From NCBI GenBank assembly GCA_021613335.1, contig JAJTWR010000263.1:580001-644000 (forward strand): 64,000 nt of DNA. The letters are read 5' to 3'. The notes under the pieces were generated by a model. That model made no database searches. It was given only the letters and a program-made list of their open reading frames with translations, and was not told the origin of the DNA. A program made the position numbers and the translations under genes. The DNA comes from Whitmania pigra. Its lineage: Eukaryota > Annelida > Clitellata > Hirudinida > Haemopidae. Positions 24,556 to 35,400 of the stretch are shown here, piece after piece; the stretch's first letter is position 1; every line of letters begins with the position of its first letter.

Positions 24556-25990
24556 ATGGATGATTTGCTGACAAATCCAAATCTTATTTTGCTGAAAGTT
24601 ACAAACCAGATTAAAGAGCTTCAAACTGTTATTAGAGACAGGTAAATGGTCTTTTTATATGGATAACAATCTACCAGTGTCAACTATTTAACACATATGT
24701 GTATATAAAAAATGATATGTATACAATGATAATATTTCAGGCAGACAAAAAGAAACGACTTTATATTTTATGCCGACAGATTGGTATTTGCTTTTTACAC
24801 CAAATTAGCATTTGTCTAATTGCTTTTCCAACAACAAGCAATTTCATTTTCAGATTCGCCTTGTAGTGGAAGAAAGTCTGAATCAGTTGCCATATGTGCC
24901 ACATGTTATCGTAACTCCAACAGGTGGGAGTTTGACTCAACTACAGCATTTTTTGAACATGCAAGCATTGTATTAAACAGCATCCACAATGAGAAATTAT
25001 AATTCAATAACAGGTGAAAAATATGAAGGTTTGAGATATGAAGAAGGAAACTGTGGAGTCAGTGTCATGAGAAGCGGTGAGAAAGATCTTGAATTCTTGA
25101 ATTCGGAAATGTCAACAAGGCCATTTTTGCTAAGTTTACCTCCACTTTTTTGAAAGCATTCTTTTTTAGGGGAAGCAATGGAGCAGGGTCTCAGAGACTG
25201 TTGTCGGTCAATAAGGATCGGAAAGATTCTAGTCAGCAAGGATCAAGACACCAGAGAAGCAAAAGTGTTTTATGCAAAATTTCCTGTGGACATCTCTGAT
25301 AGGAAGGTTCTCCTCATGTATCCAATACTTTGTGAGTGAAATTTTCATTTGCAACTTTGCTTTTAATATTTTAAACAATCATAGAAAGCATTAGAAATAA
25401 TCCTCTCTTTTCTAAAAATTTATTTGTCGTTCTTAAATTTGAAAAACATGTTATTGTGAGATGCTACGAAATAACCTAATTCGAGGCAGCGATGCTCAAA
25501 TGACTTTTGGATCCACATATGGCAGTTTTTTATCGCCTCTGTTTATGATTTCTGGTATCCGTCCACTTTTTAAAATGCAAATTAACGTTTTTTTTACTTG
25601 AAATATTTCTCTGATAGACACAGGCAACTCAGTGTGCAGGGCTATTGAGGTTCTTCTTCAAAATTCTGTTGCTGAGGATAAGATCATAGTTCTCACTTTA
25701 TTTGCTGCACCAGAAGGTACTACAATTTCACTTGTGTGACACCCATGTGTAATGTCTTTGTTAACATTATTAAAATGATTTGATTATCAGTTACAACTGC
25801 ATAAACTTTACTGATTTTTGATAAATTAGCTTAAATACAAGCATTCTCATCCAATGCTTCCAACCACTGTTAAAATATTTCAGGCCTCAGAAAGTTGTTT
25901 AAAGAGTTTCCAAAAATAAGGCTCCTAACATCTGAAGTTGACGACAACCCTCCAACCCACTTCGGTCAAAAATATTTTGGCACTGACTGA
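24556..25990 (+). CDS. UPRT: Uracil phosphoribosyltransferase homologue
   Basis: Seven exons in phase: 24556-24641, 24741-24783, 24854-24923, 25014-25076, 25170-25331, 25618-25716 and 25884-25990, for 209 residues. The frame stays open upstream of ATG 24556, but MDDLLTNPNLILLKVT aligns with the conserved N-terminus of animal UPRTs; an upstream 5' extension cannot be excluded. Motifs seen: VTNQIKELQTVIRDR, DFIFYADRLIRLVVEE, GNCGVSVMRSGEAMEQGLRDC, the PRPP-loop region YPILCTGNS, and a C-terminal PPTHFGQKYFGTD. Compared with bacterial Upp, the loop has Tyr where DPMLATG has Asp, and the GDAGDR uracil-binding stretch is missing. Animal UPRTs are known for such losses and catalytic activity is doubtful. 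Head-to-head with CWF19L2. Confidence 0.95.
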
Positions 25991-26385
25991 TCCTCACACA
26001 ATGAAATATTAAAATTCTGTGTTTTGATTCCCCGTACGTGTCACCTTGGCGTAATCGCTTTCATTTTGAAATTTTATGTTATCAGCTTTTTCATCAAACT
26101 TTGGTTTGCCTGAAGCTGAAATTGCTCAAAAATAAATCGTTAAGAGAATTTTAAAAAATAAATAGGGAAAGGACTGTTTTCATTTGAATTGAAACCAGAA
26201 ATGAGAGCTTTTAATGAAATTAATTTAATTGAACCTCTTTAAAAATTTACAGAAAGCCAAATTTTGCAGAAGAAAAAGCCCAATAAACAAACATTTTAAT
26301 TAATCAATAATCAATAAATAGTACAAAAATATTTTTTAAATGTTGCCAATTAAACTGCAGTTAATGTTTTTGTCTTGGAGCAACA

Positions 26386-27815
26386 TTAGTTCATTGATTC
26401 AAAAAGATCCATGCTCTGGACATTGTCTTGGTTTGTTATAGATTCACTTGCAAATATGTCGCTGGCTGATTTGTCGTCGCATTGGGAACCGAGAGCGGAC
26501 AGTTCCGGGACGTCTGAGAGTTTCCGCCTCTTGACTCGGGGCTGGGCACAAGCAGGGGTGCTAGTTAAATAAGAATGTTTTTGCTTCTTGAAGATGTGGC
26601 TCCAAGTTATGTCCAGGTTGATGCTATCGTCGAATGGATCTTTCGCGTCTTCAGATGCCGCTCTGTCGATGCTGTTCAGTTGAATATTTGACATATTGGG
26701 AGTTGTTGGAATCTGCTGGAAGATGCTGTCATTTGTACTCCAAATCTCTGAGATGCTACAGTTCGTTTGTGGCATTTGCGGAGTTGTTGAGGCGAAGTTA
26801 TTGTTTGTAAGGCCTGGTTGCTTCAATTCGGGCTGATTCTCACAGACTGCCTCATTTCTATAAACAAAACTGAAGGAATCTCTGAAGAAATCTTTTGCAA
26901 AGGATTCATTCATCAACAAGCTGGATGTCACATGCTCCGATTGGATATTAGCTTTAGGAGAGCTCTGGCAATTGGCACCATCACCTTTATATTTACTGTG
27001 GTAGGTGTCTTCATACTCCTCATTTTCACACAAATGTGCATTGTGATGCTGAAATGTTTTTTTAATTACATCTGCTCTTTTTTTCAAGTTTTGTGCTTCA
27101 CACTTGATTTTATAAAGAAAATCTTCATTAGAAGATTGTAACCGAATACCTTGAAGTTCAGAAAAAATGCAATAAAGTACTGTTGCAGAATTTGTTCCGT
27201 TGTTCATGGAGAACATCTGTGTCACAGTTAACGATGACTTAGTAGAATTCAAAATTTGTTCACCAGAAGAATTCAGTGGAAGAACTCGGTTTGAATTAAA
27301 TTCAAAACAAAATATCTGACCAACAAACACCTCAGACAATGCAGAATTTAGAATTGTCTTTGATCTACAATTACCTCCATCAGTCCTATTTATATGATCC
27401 ACCAATCTGGAGAAAACATAAAATCTCATACTACTAATCCATTAAACTGATAATGCTTAGATGTGTAATTGAATCCCACCTGACTAAATCAGACGCTTTA
27501 CAACCGAAGTATTTTCCTAATAACTTGTCGAAAACTGTGATTAGGATGCTCTTCGAGTCACGAGCGATGACGAAATTCAACTTGTACTTGCAGGTTGTCG
27601 CCACGTTAGTTGAATTGCATCTATAGCATGTAAATCTTAAGTTTTTCGATTGTTTTAGATGGGGTAATTTGAAGATTTAAAAAAATTTTGTGATCAGAGA
27701 CGTACCCCCGCGGTCGATGATCTACTTTTTTCTGGCACCCATGACAAGCATAATAATAAAAATCTTGAAAATTTACAATTCCAAGTATCCTGGCAACTAG
27801 GAAATCTCGACCCAT
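26386..27815 (-). CDS. DDIAS: DDIAS-like protein with N-terminal RPA-C OB fold and zinc ribbon
   Basis: Three exons in phase (27706-27815, 27480-27635, 26386-27406) give about 428 residues. Residues 1-100 match the replication factor A C-terminal-type OB fold of DNA damage-induced apoptosis suppressor: MGRDFLVARILGIVNFQDFYYYACHGC, a second CYRC pair completing a four-cysteine zinc ribbon, then KYKLNFVIARDSKSILITVFDKLLGKYFG. Exon 3 continues with VFVGQIFCFEF and then a long Ser/Asn/Gln-rich, probably disordered tail ending DLFESMN. The exon 2 acceptor (CTTAAG at 27636-27641) lacks a strong pyrimidine tract; it was chosen because it preserves the CxxC motif and phase. The human protein is about twice as long, so the tail is short here. 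A role in DNA repair or survival is known for the vertebrate protein and only inferred here. Confidence 0.85.
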
Positions 27816-28487
27816 CAAATGGCTAAAGACAAAAGTTAGCTTGTTTGTCGGACGATAAACCCGCCGCTACTTTAGAAACTGGGATTACTATAAAACCCAT
27901 GGAAAGTTTTGAGTTATTTTACAACTCTCACAAAATGTCAAAATAGTACAAATTAGAAATTAACATAATTTTAAAGTTTTTTTAACATTTTATTTTCGGA
28001 TGAAAAAGTACATTCGCATAAAAGTTAATGATAAGTAGCAGCTAGGACCCCTATAATTTCCGTTTTTCTACCATATTTCACAAATTATGTTAAAAATGTC
28101 AAAATAGTACACGTGTTTTTAATGTTTTTATTACACAGCAGCAATTGATATTGGTAACAGTAAATACGTTCTTTTGCTAACTACAAAAGGTAGGCTGCAG
28201 CTTACTTATTGTGTTAGGTTTGAAGTAAAAAATCATAATGGCCTTGAGACCAGGAACATCCGGACGAGCTATACTGCTGTCCACAATTTTTTTTCTGTTT
28301 TCTGTCCCACATTTTCACTCATCCGGGATTTTGGTTGGCCATCGTCATCGCATGGGAAAATTTTGGCCTGCTTTATGCATCTGGGATTTTCATATAGTGT
28401 AGAGCGGGAGTTTTTGGCTTCCTTCCATGTTAGCAGAAACTAGCTTAGTAATGCGGTTTTTCGATTTTCCAAAACACCACAGTTTCA
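27816..28487. other. No gene recognised
   Basis: AT-rich spacer between the DDIAS-like gene and the hexosaminidase pseudogene. The phrase ATGTCAAAATAGTACA occurs twice (about 27933 and 28096), each time near an ATTATGTT/TTAACAT stretch, pointing to a small local duplication. An 89-codon frame at 28174-28443 has no recognisable domain. Confidence 0.5.
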
Positions 28488-30326
28488 TCAACATTCCGTC
28501 AAAAGATCTCGTATGACCTATTAAATATTAGTATTTATTTGCAAATAAGAATAATTACCACAACAATAACTAATACATAATTACATGATAAGCCAATAAC
28601 AATATAAATGATAATCAAAACACTAAATGAACATGATAAGATTTAAAACCTGGAGTGTCAAATTCCACTACGACCCTGATGCCTCTCACCCTGGCATATT
28701 CGATGACACGTGCCACCTCGGCCTGGGTGTAAATGTGGGTGTACGGGTGGTATGAACCCTGAGAGCAAAGGAGAATAAATATTCATTATGCGAAAAATTC
28801 TTATCAATTTAATTACATACATATTCCTAATAACTAATATCTATTAATAATTTTGTCTATTCATACCTTGAAACTGAGTTTAGGAAATTTGGCGCTTTCA
28901 TAAGAGAAGAACTGGTCGTCTACGATGTGCCAATGGAAGACATTGATCTTGTTGTATGACATAGCATCCTAAGTTCAACAGACAAGTTGTCAGAAATGTG
29001 GCTCCCTTAGAACATCAGTTTATTTACAAAACTCACCAAACTATGCAGAATTGTTTGAACGGGAAGAAAATGCCTTGACGAGTCCAACAATGCACCTCTC
29101 CACGCAAACCTCGGAAAATCTTCAATCCACGTGTAATTAACTGCTAACTGCAAACAGAAAAAGGTCAATATATTGAATGTTAAAAATCATGTATTAATGT
29201 TTTAAGGATTCTTTCATTGAATTTTGTGATCATCATCACATAAAAAATATTCACTCTCCCATCAATCTTGTGAACAATTTGACTAAATGTTTCCAGTCCT
29301 CTTAGGATTCCCCAAACACTTTTGGCTTTCAAAGTTGAAGAACTGTCATCAATGACTAATGAATCTGCGTAAAAAAAATTATATTCTAATTATACATCCG
29401 GAATTTAACTTGACAGTATCATTAAACATTAATTGCATGAAGTCTTACAGGATTCATTTGATTCCAGAGTCGGGAGATATTCACAGAGATTCTGGAGAAT
29501 GACATTAAGCGAGCTGAGTTTCGGAGCTGCAGCGGGTAAAAACCTGAGATATTTTGGTCTCTGATCAAAGATAATTTTGTAATATCTGGAAAAAGCTTGG
29601 TCCAGAATGTCGCAGACAAATTCTCAGACCGAAAACTCAAAGTCCGAAGTATCGAGAATTTTAAAATTTTTCGACGTCTTGTAGTGCTGGGGGAGAGGCC
29701 ACGTCGTATAGTAATCAGTAAGTTGTATCCATTGGGTCTCCCTTCATTGTAGAAGCTGCAACAAACAACGCTGAAAGAAAATCAAATCAGTTATGTTATG
29801 CTATGTTTTTATATTTTGACGGGGCTATTTTGTCGCCGGGTTGTTTTGTCCTGGGCTATTTTGTCTTGGGCTATTTTGACGCCGGGCTGTTTCGACAGGG
29901 CGGTTTTGTCGGGGCTGTTTTGTCTTGAGCTATTTTGGCGCCGGGCTATTCTGTCGCCGGGCTGTTATGACGGGTCACCCCACGGTACACCATAATCAGT
30001 AGGTTGCCCGTAGGCCTTTCTTAGGTTCACGCTACCATCGTACTCTCTGTATCCATTGAGTCTCCCTTCATTGTAGCACGAAGCTGCAAAAAACAAGCCG
30101 TGAAGAAAATCAAATGTCTCGCCCTCATTCTCAGACGAACTTTATGAACTTTCTATTTATAAATACATAGTGGTGGAGAAAACTTAATCTTAATTGGGTC
30201 AGAAAACTGACTCACATGATAATTCACGTGGTCCATAGAGAAGGTTAATTTTAACAAATTTTAATGTATACTTCACCAAAATTATATCAGTTTACCTGAA
30301 ACAGAGTCCATTCAAGAAATTTGTTT
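28488..30326 (-). pseudogene. Truncated beta-hexosaminidase copy (exons 1 to early 6)
   Basis: About 90% or better identity by eye to the intact gene at 47.4-50.3 kb, introns included, over exons 1 to 5 and the first bases of exon 6. Exons 2-5 look splice-competent (for example [16 protein letters not shown] and [14 protein letters not shown]). Homology ends at about 28488, inside exon 6 and after an internal deletion of about 24 bp, so the catalytic HLGGDE segment and everything after it are missing. Exon 1 is broken by a GGGCTATTTTGTC minisatellite at about 29800-29985. A second partial copy of the exon 1 5' end lies on its far side, so the signal-peptide part is present twice. Upstream homology continues to about 30520, so the duplicated block included the promoter. 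A functional enzyme is not possible; a transcribed fragment is. Confidence 0.88.
29815..29985. repeat. GGGCTATTTTGTC(G)CCG minisatellite inside hexosaminidase pseudogene exon 1
   Basis: About ten imperfect units of 16-19 bp with the core GGGCT(A/G)TTTTGTC(GCC). It ends in CGCCGGGCTGTTATGACGGG followed by TCACC. The reverse complement of this 25-bp end recurs exactly at about 60218-60242, and a decayed form occurs near 31229. Confidence 0.85.
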
Positions 30327-30539
30327 ACATGGTCTCATAGTATCACCTGATGAAAAACTCAAGTACTGAACTAAAAATATTTAAACAGATATTGGATATA
30401 TTAACGTTATGATGGGTCGCATGTAAACCATTTTGAATTTCGGATTCCAGACATTAAAAAATTCCATAGTAAATACTTATTTTATTTTATTTTTGTGATA
30501 AAGCAAATGTACGAAAAGTGTATTTTTGATCCAACTGTA

Positions 30540-30956
30540 AAAAAACTTAGAGTGACTGAGTCCAAAAATGTCGACGTTGCAGTGCTTTTGTGGTTCAGAA
30601 ATTCGTGAGAAATAAGCTTTCACGTCAATGGGGGGATTTTGTGAGCTATCTTTGTGTTTACAACGTTGGAAAAAATAATTATAGAAGGTGATGTCGAGAA
30701 TCGGCGGTGGTTATTCTTCCGAATCGTTGTTAACAAATATATAAGTACATATTGTTGATATCAATATCAAATATCAATTGTTGTGTAAAAACCAATAAAC
30801 ATTTATTAATGAACATTATGTACATAAAGAAATTTCAGACACACGTTAATGTACAGCCACCATATTGATTTTCGTTATCTCGATCATAGGTTATCTCTAC
30901 CCTTCTTGGCAAACTCCTAGGCCGGCGACAAAAGCGGGTTCGACTGTATCTGGAAT
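30540..30956 (+). mobile_element. pogo/Tigger-type transposon remnant
   Basis: A frame with SKNVDVAVLLWFRNS resembles the second helix-turn-helix of CENP-B/Tigger transposases, followed by stops. The right end at about 30937-30956 reads, on the minus strand, CAGTCGAACCCGC, typical of pogo termini, flanked by TA. A phrase near 30720-30785 (GTTGTTAACAAATAT...CATATTGTTGATATCAATAT) is shared with the second remnant at 45.8-46.1 kb. Confidence 0.55.
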
Positions 30957-31059
30957 GTTTACCCATCCTCTTTATTAGTTCATTATTGTTATTGTTAATC
31001 TTAGTATGATCAATCTCGCGATAGTAATGTTATATCTCAGATATACTTTCCTCAATCTT

Positions 31060-31320
31060 TCTTACTTCGGTGGAAATTGTTAAATAAGAATTAATCACAA
31101 GTAATAAGCAATTTAGTGTTTTCTAATACCATAAAATGCACATATTTTTGTATTTATAAATAATTCTAATTTTATCAGTCAGAAAGCAAGTATTAAGGTT
31201 GTAATGCTTACAAATCACTTGAGGTTTATGGTGACCCGTGTTATGACGGGGTGCCGAGGTTTATAGTACAATGATTCAATATGATTATAAAGGCATAATT
31301 CTAAATACACTTATTTATTT
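31060..31320. repeat. Segment duplicated at 44370-44750
   Basis: GGAAATTGTTAAATAAGAAT, the AATCACAAGTAATAAGCAAT phrase, GAAAGCAA...GGTTGTAATGC, TTACAAATCA and TTCAATATGATT recur in the same order at 44370-44750. This is upstream flank of the micro-exon gene family. Confidence 0.75.
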
Positions 31321-31458
31321 AATATATCAATTTTATTATTAAGATTAAAATAAAAATACCCACATAAAACAATTGACTTGGTCCGACAAATAAATTGATG
31401 ATGCACCTATGAAATAACAATGGTGTAGTATGTTTATTGTCAATTGTCTTATGAAAGG

Positions 31459-31560
31459 AGTGACTGGCACAATTGATTGAATAAAATCAAATATTGTCAT
31501 TAAAACAGCATCTTCATTGTTTGCAAAGCTGTAAAATCTACCTTGTTGACGCATCTATGC
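31459..31560 (+). promoter_or_regulatory. Decayed duplicate of the micro-exon gene promoter
   Basis: CACAATTGATTGAATAAAAT, a CATCTTCATTGTTTGCAAAG phrase and AATCTACCTTG repeat the promoter found at 31615-31735, but the TATA box has become TGTAAAA and no signal-peptide exon follows. Confidence 0.7.
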
Positions 31561-31614
31561 AATAACAATGGTTTAGTATGTTTATTGTCAATTGTCTTAT
31601 GAATGGAGTGACTG

Positions 31615-31735
31615 TCGCACAATTGATTGAATAAAATCAAATATTGTCATTAAAACAGCATCGTCATTGTTTGCAAAGCTTATAAAATCTGCCTTGCAAC
31701 CGACTTGTTTCAGAGTTGAACAACCAACCTCGAAA
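31615..31735 (+). promoter_or_regulatory. Core promoter of micro-exon gene copy A
   Basis: TATAAAA at 31681-31687 is followed about 29 nt later by an initiator-like TTTCAGAG at 31708-31715 and a short leader to ATG 31736. The block from CACAATTGATTGAATAAAAT to the ATG is nearly identical before copies C (TATA 54699-54705) and D (TATA 62937-62943). Confidence 0.8.
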
Positions 31736-32342
31736 ATGAAGTTCCTCATCAGTGCTTTGTTTATTACCGCTTTCCTCAACTCCATCATCTCAGGTGGCTT
31801 TCGTTAAGTGAATTGAAGCATTTCAAATATTATAAAATATTACGTGTTTTAGATTAATTTTGAAATAAACTTTAAAATTCTATCAATTACTTTATAGATT
31901 CATATTTTCATATTCATACTATAATAACTTTAATTTGTAATTATTCATTTCAGCTGAACTTCTGGATGTTGACGGCAAAGGTTGGACGGAAATACTTTTT
32001 ATATTTAAAATAGGTAATTTAAGTGATCTTTTCTGACGTGGAATTTTAAATTTCTCAGTGAACCTTGACTTGTTCAAGAGCAAACGTAAGACGATTTATG
32101 GTTATTTTAAAATTTAATTGACTAAAAAGTTTTATTTCTATTTTCATGAACGTTATTAAGATAGTGTTTCAACCTAATAAGCATAAAATGTTTGATGGAT
32201 TTAGTGAAATAATCTTTGGATTGAGTTATGAAAATATGATATCTTAATCATATACAGATATCATATATCTTAATTTAACATGATAATGTTCTCAAATATC
32301 GTCTAATTTTTTTCCCGTTAGTAAAGGAAATTTTGCAAGAAG
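31736..32342 (+). CDS. Micro-exon secreted peptide gene, copy A (5' part)
   Basis: Exon 1 (31736-31793) encodes a classic signal peptide, MKFLISALFITAFLNSIIS, ending in phase 1. Three micro-exons follow: 31954-31980 (27 nt, ELLDVDGK), 32059-32085 (27 nt, VNLDLFKSK) and 32322-32342 (21 nt, KEILQE). Each is flanked by AG and GT and is phase 1-1. The gene is then interrupted by the LINE at 32456. On the far side lies a run of homologous exons (38304-39842) with no signal exon of its own. Copy A and that run may therefore have been one gene with a duplicated exon block. The product would be a short secreted peptide of unknown function; I recognise no family. Confidence 0.75.
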
Positions 32343-32455
32343 GTAAGAATTAATTATCAATATTTTAAAGACTTTATTGAAGTTGCTATTCCAATATTTA
32401 CTATCAGAGTTACTTGCATTGTAGAACTTAAGTGACCTTTTTGTTTCAATATTTT

Positions 32456-35400
32456 CATTTAACATAACATAACATAACAATTATTTATAGTGGTTAAGAA
32501 GACCTGGATCTGTGTAATAACCACTCTTTTTAGTCCTAATAACCGAATTTGTATTTAAGTAAATTTTGAATTAATCTACTGTGTCCGCATGGATGGTTTC
32601 CTTATCTAGTTTATTCCATAAGGAAACCACCCTTGAAGTTAAATAATTGTTTTTCAAGTTTCCCGAAGCCTTCCTATATAATTTACAATCGTGCCCTCTA
32701 GTAGAAGCACTTTTTGTGGCTTCGAAAAATTGTTCAGGCAAAAGGCCTTCCCTTCCTGATAAAATTTTGAATGTCTGGATGGGGTCCCCTTTATTTCTTC
32801 TCTTTTCCAGAGTCGTTAATTTACATCTATTTCATCTTTTCTCGTAACTCAGCTTTCCAAAACCTTCTATCATCCTGGTTGCCCTTCTTTGTACTGTTTT
32901 CAACACTTCTACACCCTTTCTCAAATGAGGGTTCCACACTTGCACACAGTACTCAAGGTGTGGCCTTACTAATGCCTTATACAATCTCAGTATTACATCC
33001 TTGTTCCTACTCACTACTGTTCTCTTTATCATTCCAAGTACTCTGTTTGCTTTTTTAGCAACTTCCATGCACTGTAGAGATGCTTTTCCATTGTTCTGTA
33101 TTATTACTCCCCAGATCTCTTTCATGATTAGACTGCTTCAGAATGCTTCCTCCAAATACTTATTCAACTTTCGTGTTTTGCATAATGGAGCATTTGCTTA
33201 CGTTGAAAAGCATCCGCCAATCTTCAGCCCATTTGAATAACTTGCTAAGATCTTCCTGAAGTGTATCTACATCTTCTTGCTTGCTGACACTTCTTGCTAC
33301 TTTGGTGTCGTCAGCAAATTTTTATAACTTAGATCTTATGCCATCATCCAGATCATTTATATATATGCAGAGCAACACAGGTCCAAGCACCGATCCTTGT
33401 GGGACGCCGCTAAGCACTGGTTGCCACTCTGAATAAATTCCTCCCATGCCTACCTTCTGTCTCCTATCTGTCAACCAGTTTGTAAACCAATGTAATAGTT
33501 TGCCTTCAATCCCACATGCACTGAGCTTTTTTTGAAGCCTTTGATGGGGCACTTTATCAAATGCTTTTGCGAAGTCTAGGTACACTACATCTACAGCCTT
33601 GTCATGATCAACCCACTCATAAATTTCTTCAAAAAACTCAAGTAGGTTGGTAAGACACGATCTGTTCTTAGTAAAACCATGTTGGCTCTTCCCATTCACT
33701 TCGTTTCTTCCAAAAAAAAGTTGATACAGCCTCTTTGATCATTCTTTCCATTACCTTGCAAACTATAGAAGTTAAGCTTACTTGCCTGTAGTTGGATGGC
33801 AAACTCCTACTTCCCTTTTTGAATAGAGGAACTACTATTGCGTCTTTCCAATCTATTGGTATTATTCCTGAGTCAAATGATTTGACAAATAAGGTTGCCA
33901 ATGCTTCTCCTATAACTGTTCTTGTCTCATATAGTAGTTTAGGATGTAGGTTGTCTATGCCAGGGCTCTTGTCTACTTTCAAATTTTCCAGTTGCTTAAT
34001 TAATCCTGTTTTTGAGAAGTTTACTGTATCTAACTTTATCTCAATCTCTTGGATTTTCCTTGGCAGTTTTGGTATATTTCCTATTGTTTCCCTAGTAAAA
34101 ACTGAACTGAAATAGCTATTTAATATATTGGCTCTTTCCTCTACTGAATCAACTGCTTGCCCTTCACTATTTTGTAATGGTCCAATTTTGTCCCTTACTT
34201 TTTGTTTACATCTAACATATCTGAAAAAGCTCTTGCTATCACTTTTAACATTCTTCGCTAATTTGTTCTCATATTCTAGTAATGCTTTTTTATTAATTCT
34301 GTTTGATGTATTCCTTTGTTTCTGATATTTTTGTTTTAAATCCTTAAGCTCTCTTTCCTCTTCCTCTCCAGGTTTTATTTTTTCATTTCTCGTAATTTCT
34401 TCCATGCTTTATACTTAGCTCTTTTGCATTTGATGACCTCCTTCGTAAGCCATGGCTGTCTTTTCTGAGTTCTGCCTCTGCTTGGGATATATTTATCTAC
34501 AACTAGATTTAGCTCTTTCTTGATTATTGCCCAAGCTTCCTCTACATCAGCAGATTCTATTTTTTTTAGCTAAGTTTGTTTTCTCTAGCTCATTCCGTAT
34601 TTTATCATAGTCAGCTTTAAAAAAGTTTTTAGATCCTAGGTTCTCGTTTTTTAAATCCTCGTTGTCTAAATAAATGTTCCATCTGACAACTTGATGATCA
34701 CTTGTTCCAAAGTGTTCACCAACTGTTAAGCCTTCCACTAAGTTCTCATCTGTTGTTAATATCAAATCTAATGTGTTTTTACCTCTTGTTGGATCAGTGA
34801 TGTGCTGGAATAAGAAGTTATCATTTGTTACATTTATAAAGTTTATATCCTCAGGTTTTTCTCCTTCTAAAGTGTTCCAGTTAATATGGTAGTTAAAGTC
34901 ACCCATTACTAGCATAAATTCCTTACTGGCTTTGTATAATATCTCATTTAGTCCAGTATCCTCTTTAAAATTTGGTGGCCTGTAGCAAACCCCTAAAAGA
35001 AGTTTGAATTTACCTATGTAAATAGCACACCATAAACTCTCTTTAAAGTTTTCATTTTGAAATTCCTTTCTTTCTATTACTTTGATATGATTCTTAATAT
35101 AAATTAACACCCCTCCTGCTCCATGTCCATTTTCTTTCTGTCCCTCTCTGTCTTTCCTTAGCATCTTATAGCCATCTATTGCTAGCTCAGAGTTTTGAAT
35201 ACTTTCTTTTGCCCTTGCCTAAGTAATGCCAATTATATCTGGCTCCTCCGTATCGACAATTAGCTCAAGTTCTGTCCTTTTAGCCTTGCTTACTATACTT
35301 CTAGCATTGTCATAAACACATTTCAGAACTCTTACTCTGTCTATATCCCTACTTAAATGGTTAATTTCTAATCTTACCTCCTCCTCAGCTTGTCTAGCTT

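Noticed and set aside
28174..28443. 89-codon plus-strand frame between DDIAS and the hexosaminidase pseudogene
   Set aside because: No domain, no splice-linked neighbour, and composition like other chance frames in this AT-rich DNA.
33792..34325. Plus-strand open frames across the LINE (also 32647-33240 and 37632-38073)
   Set aside because: They are antisense shadows of the LINE ORFs on the minus strand.
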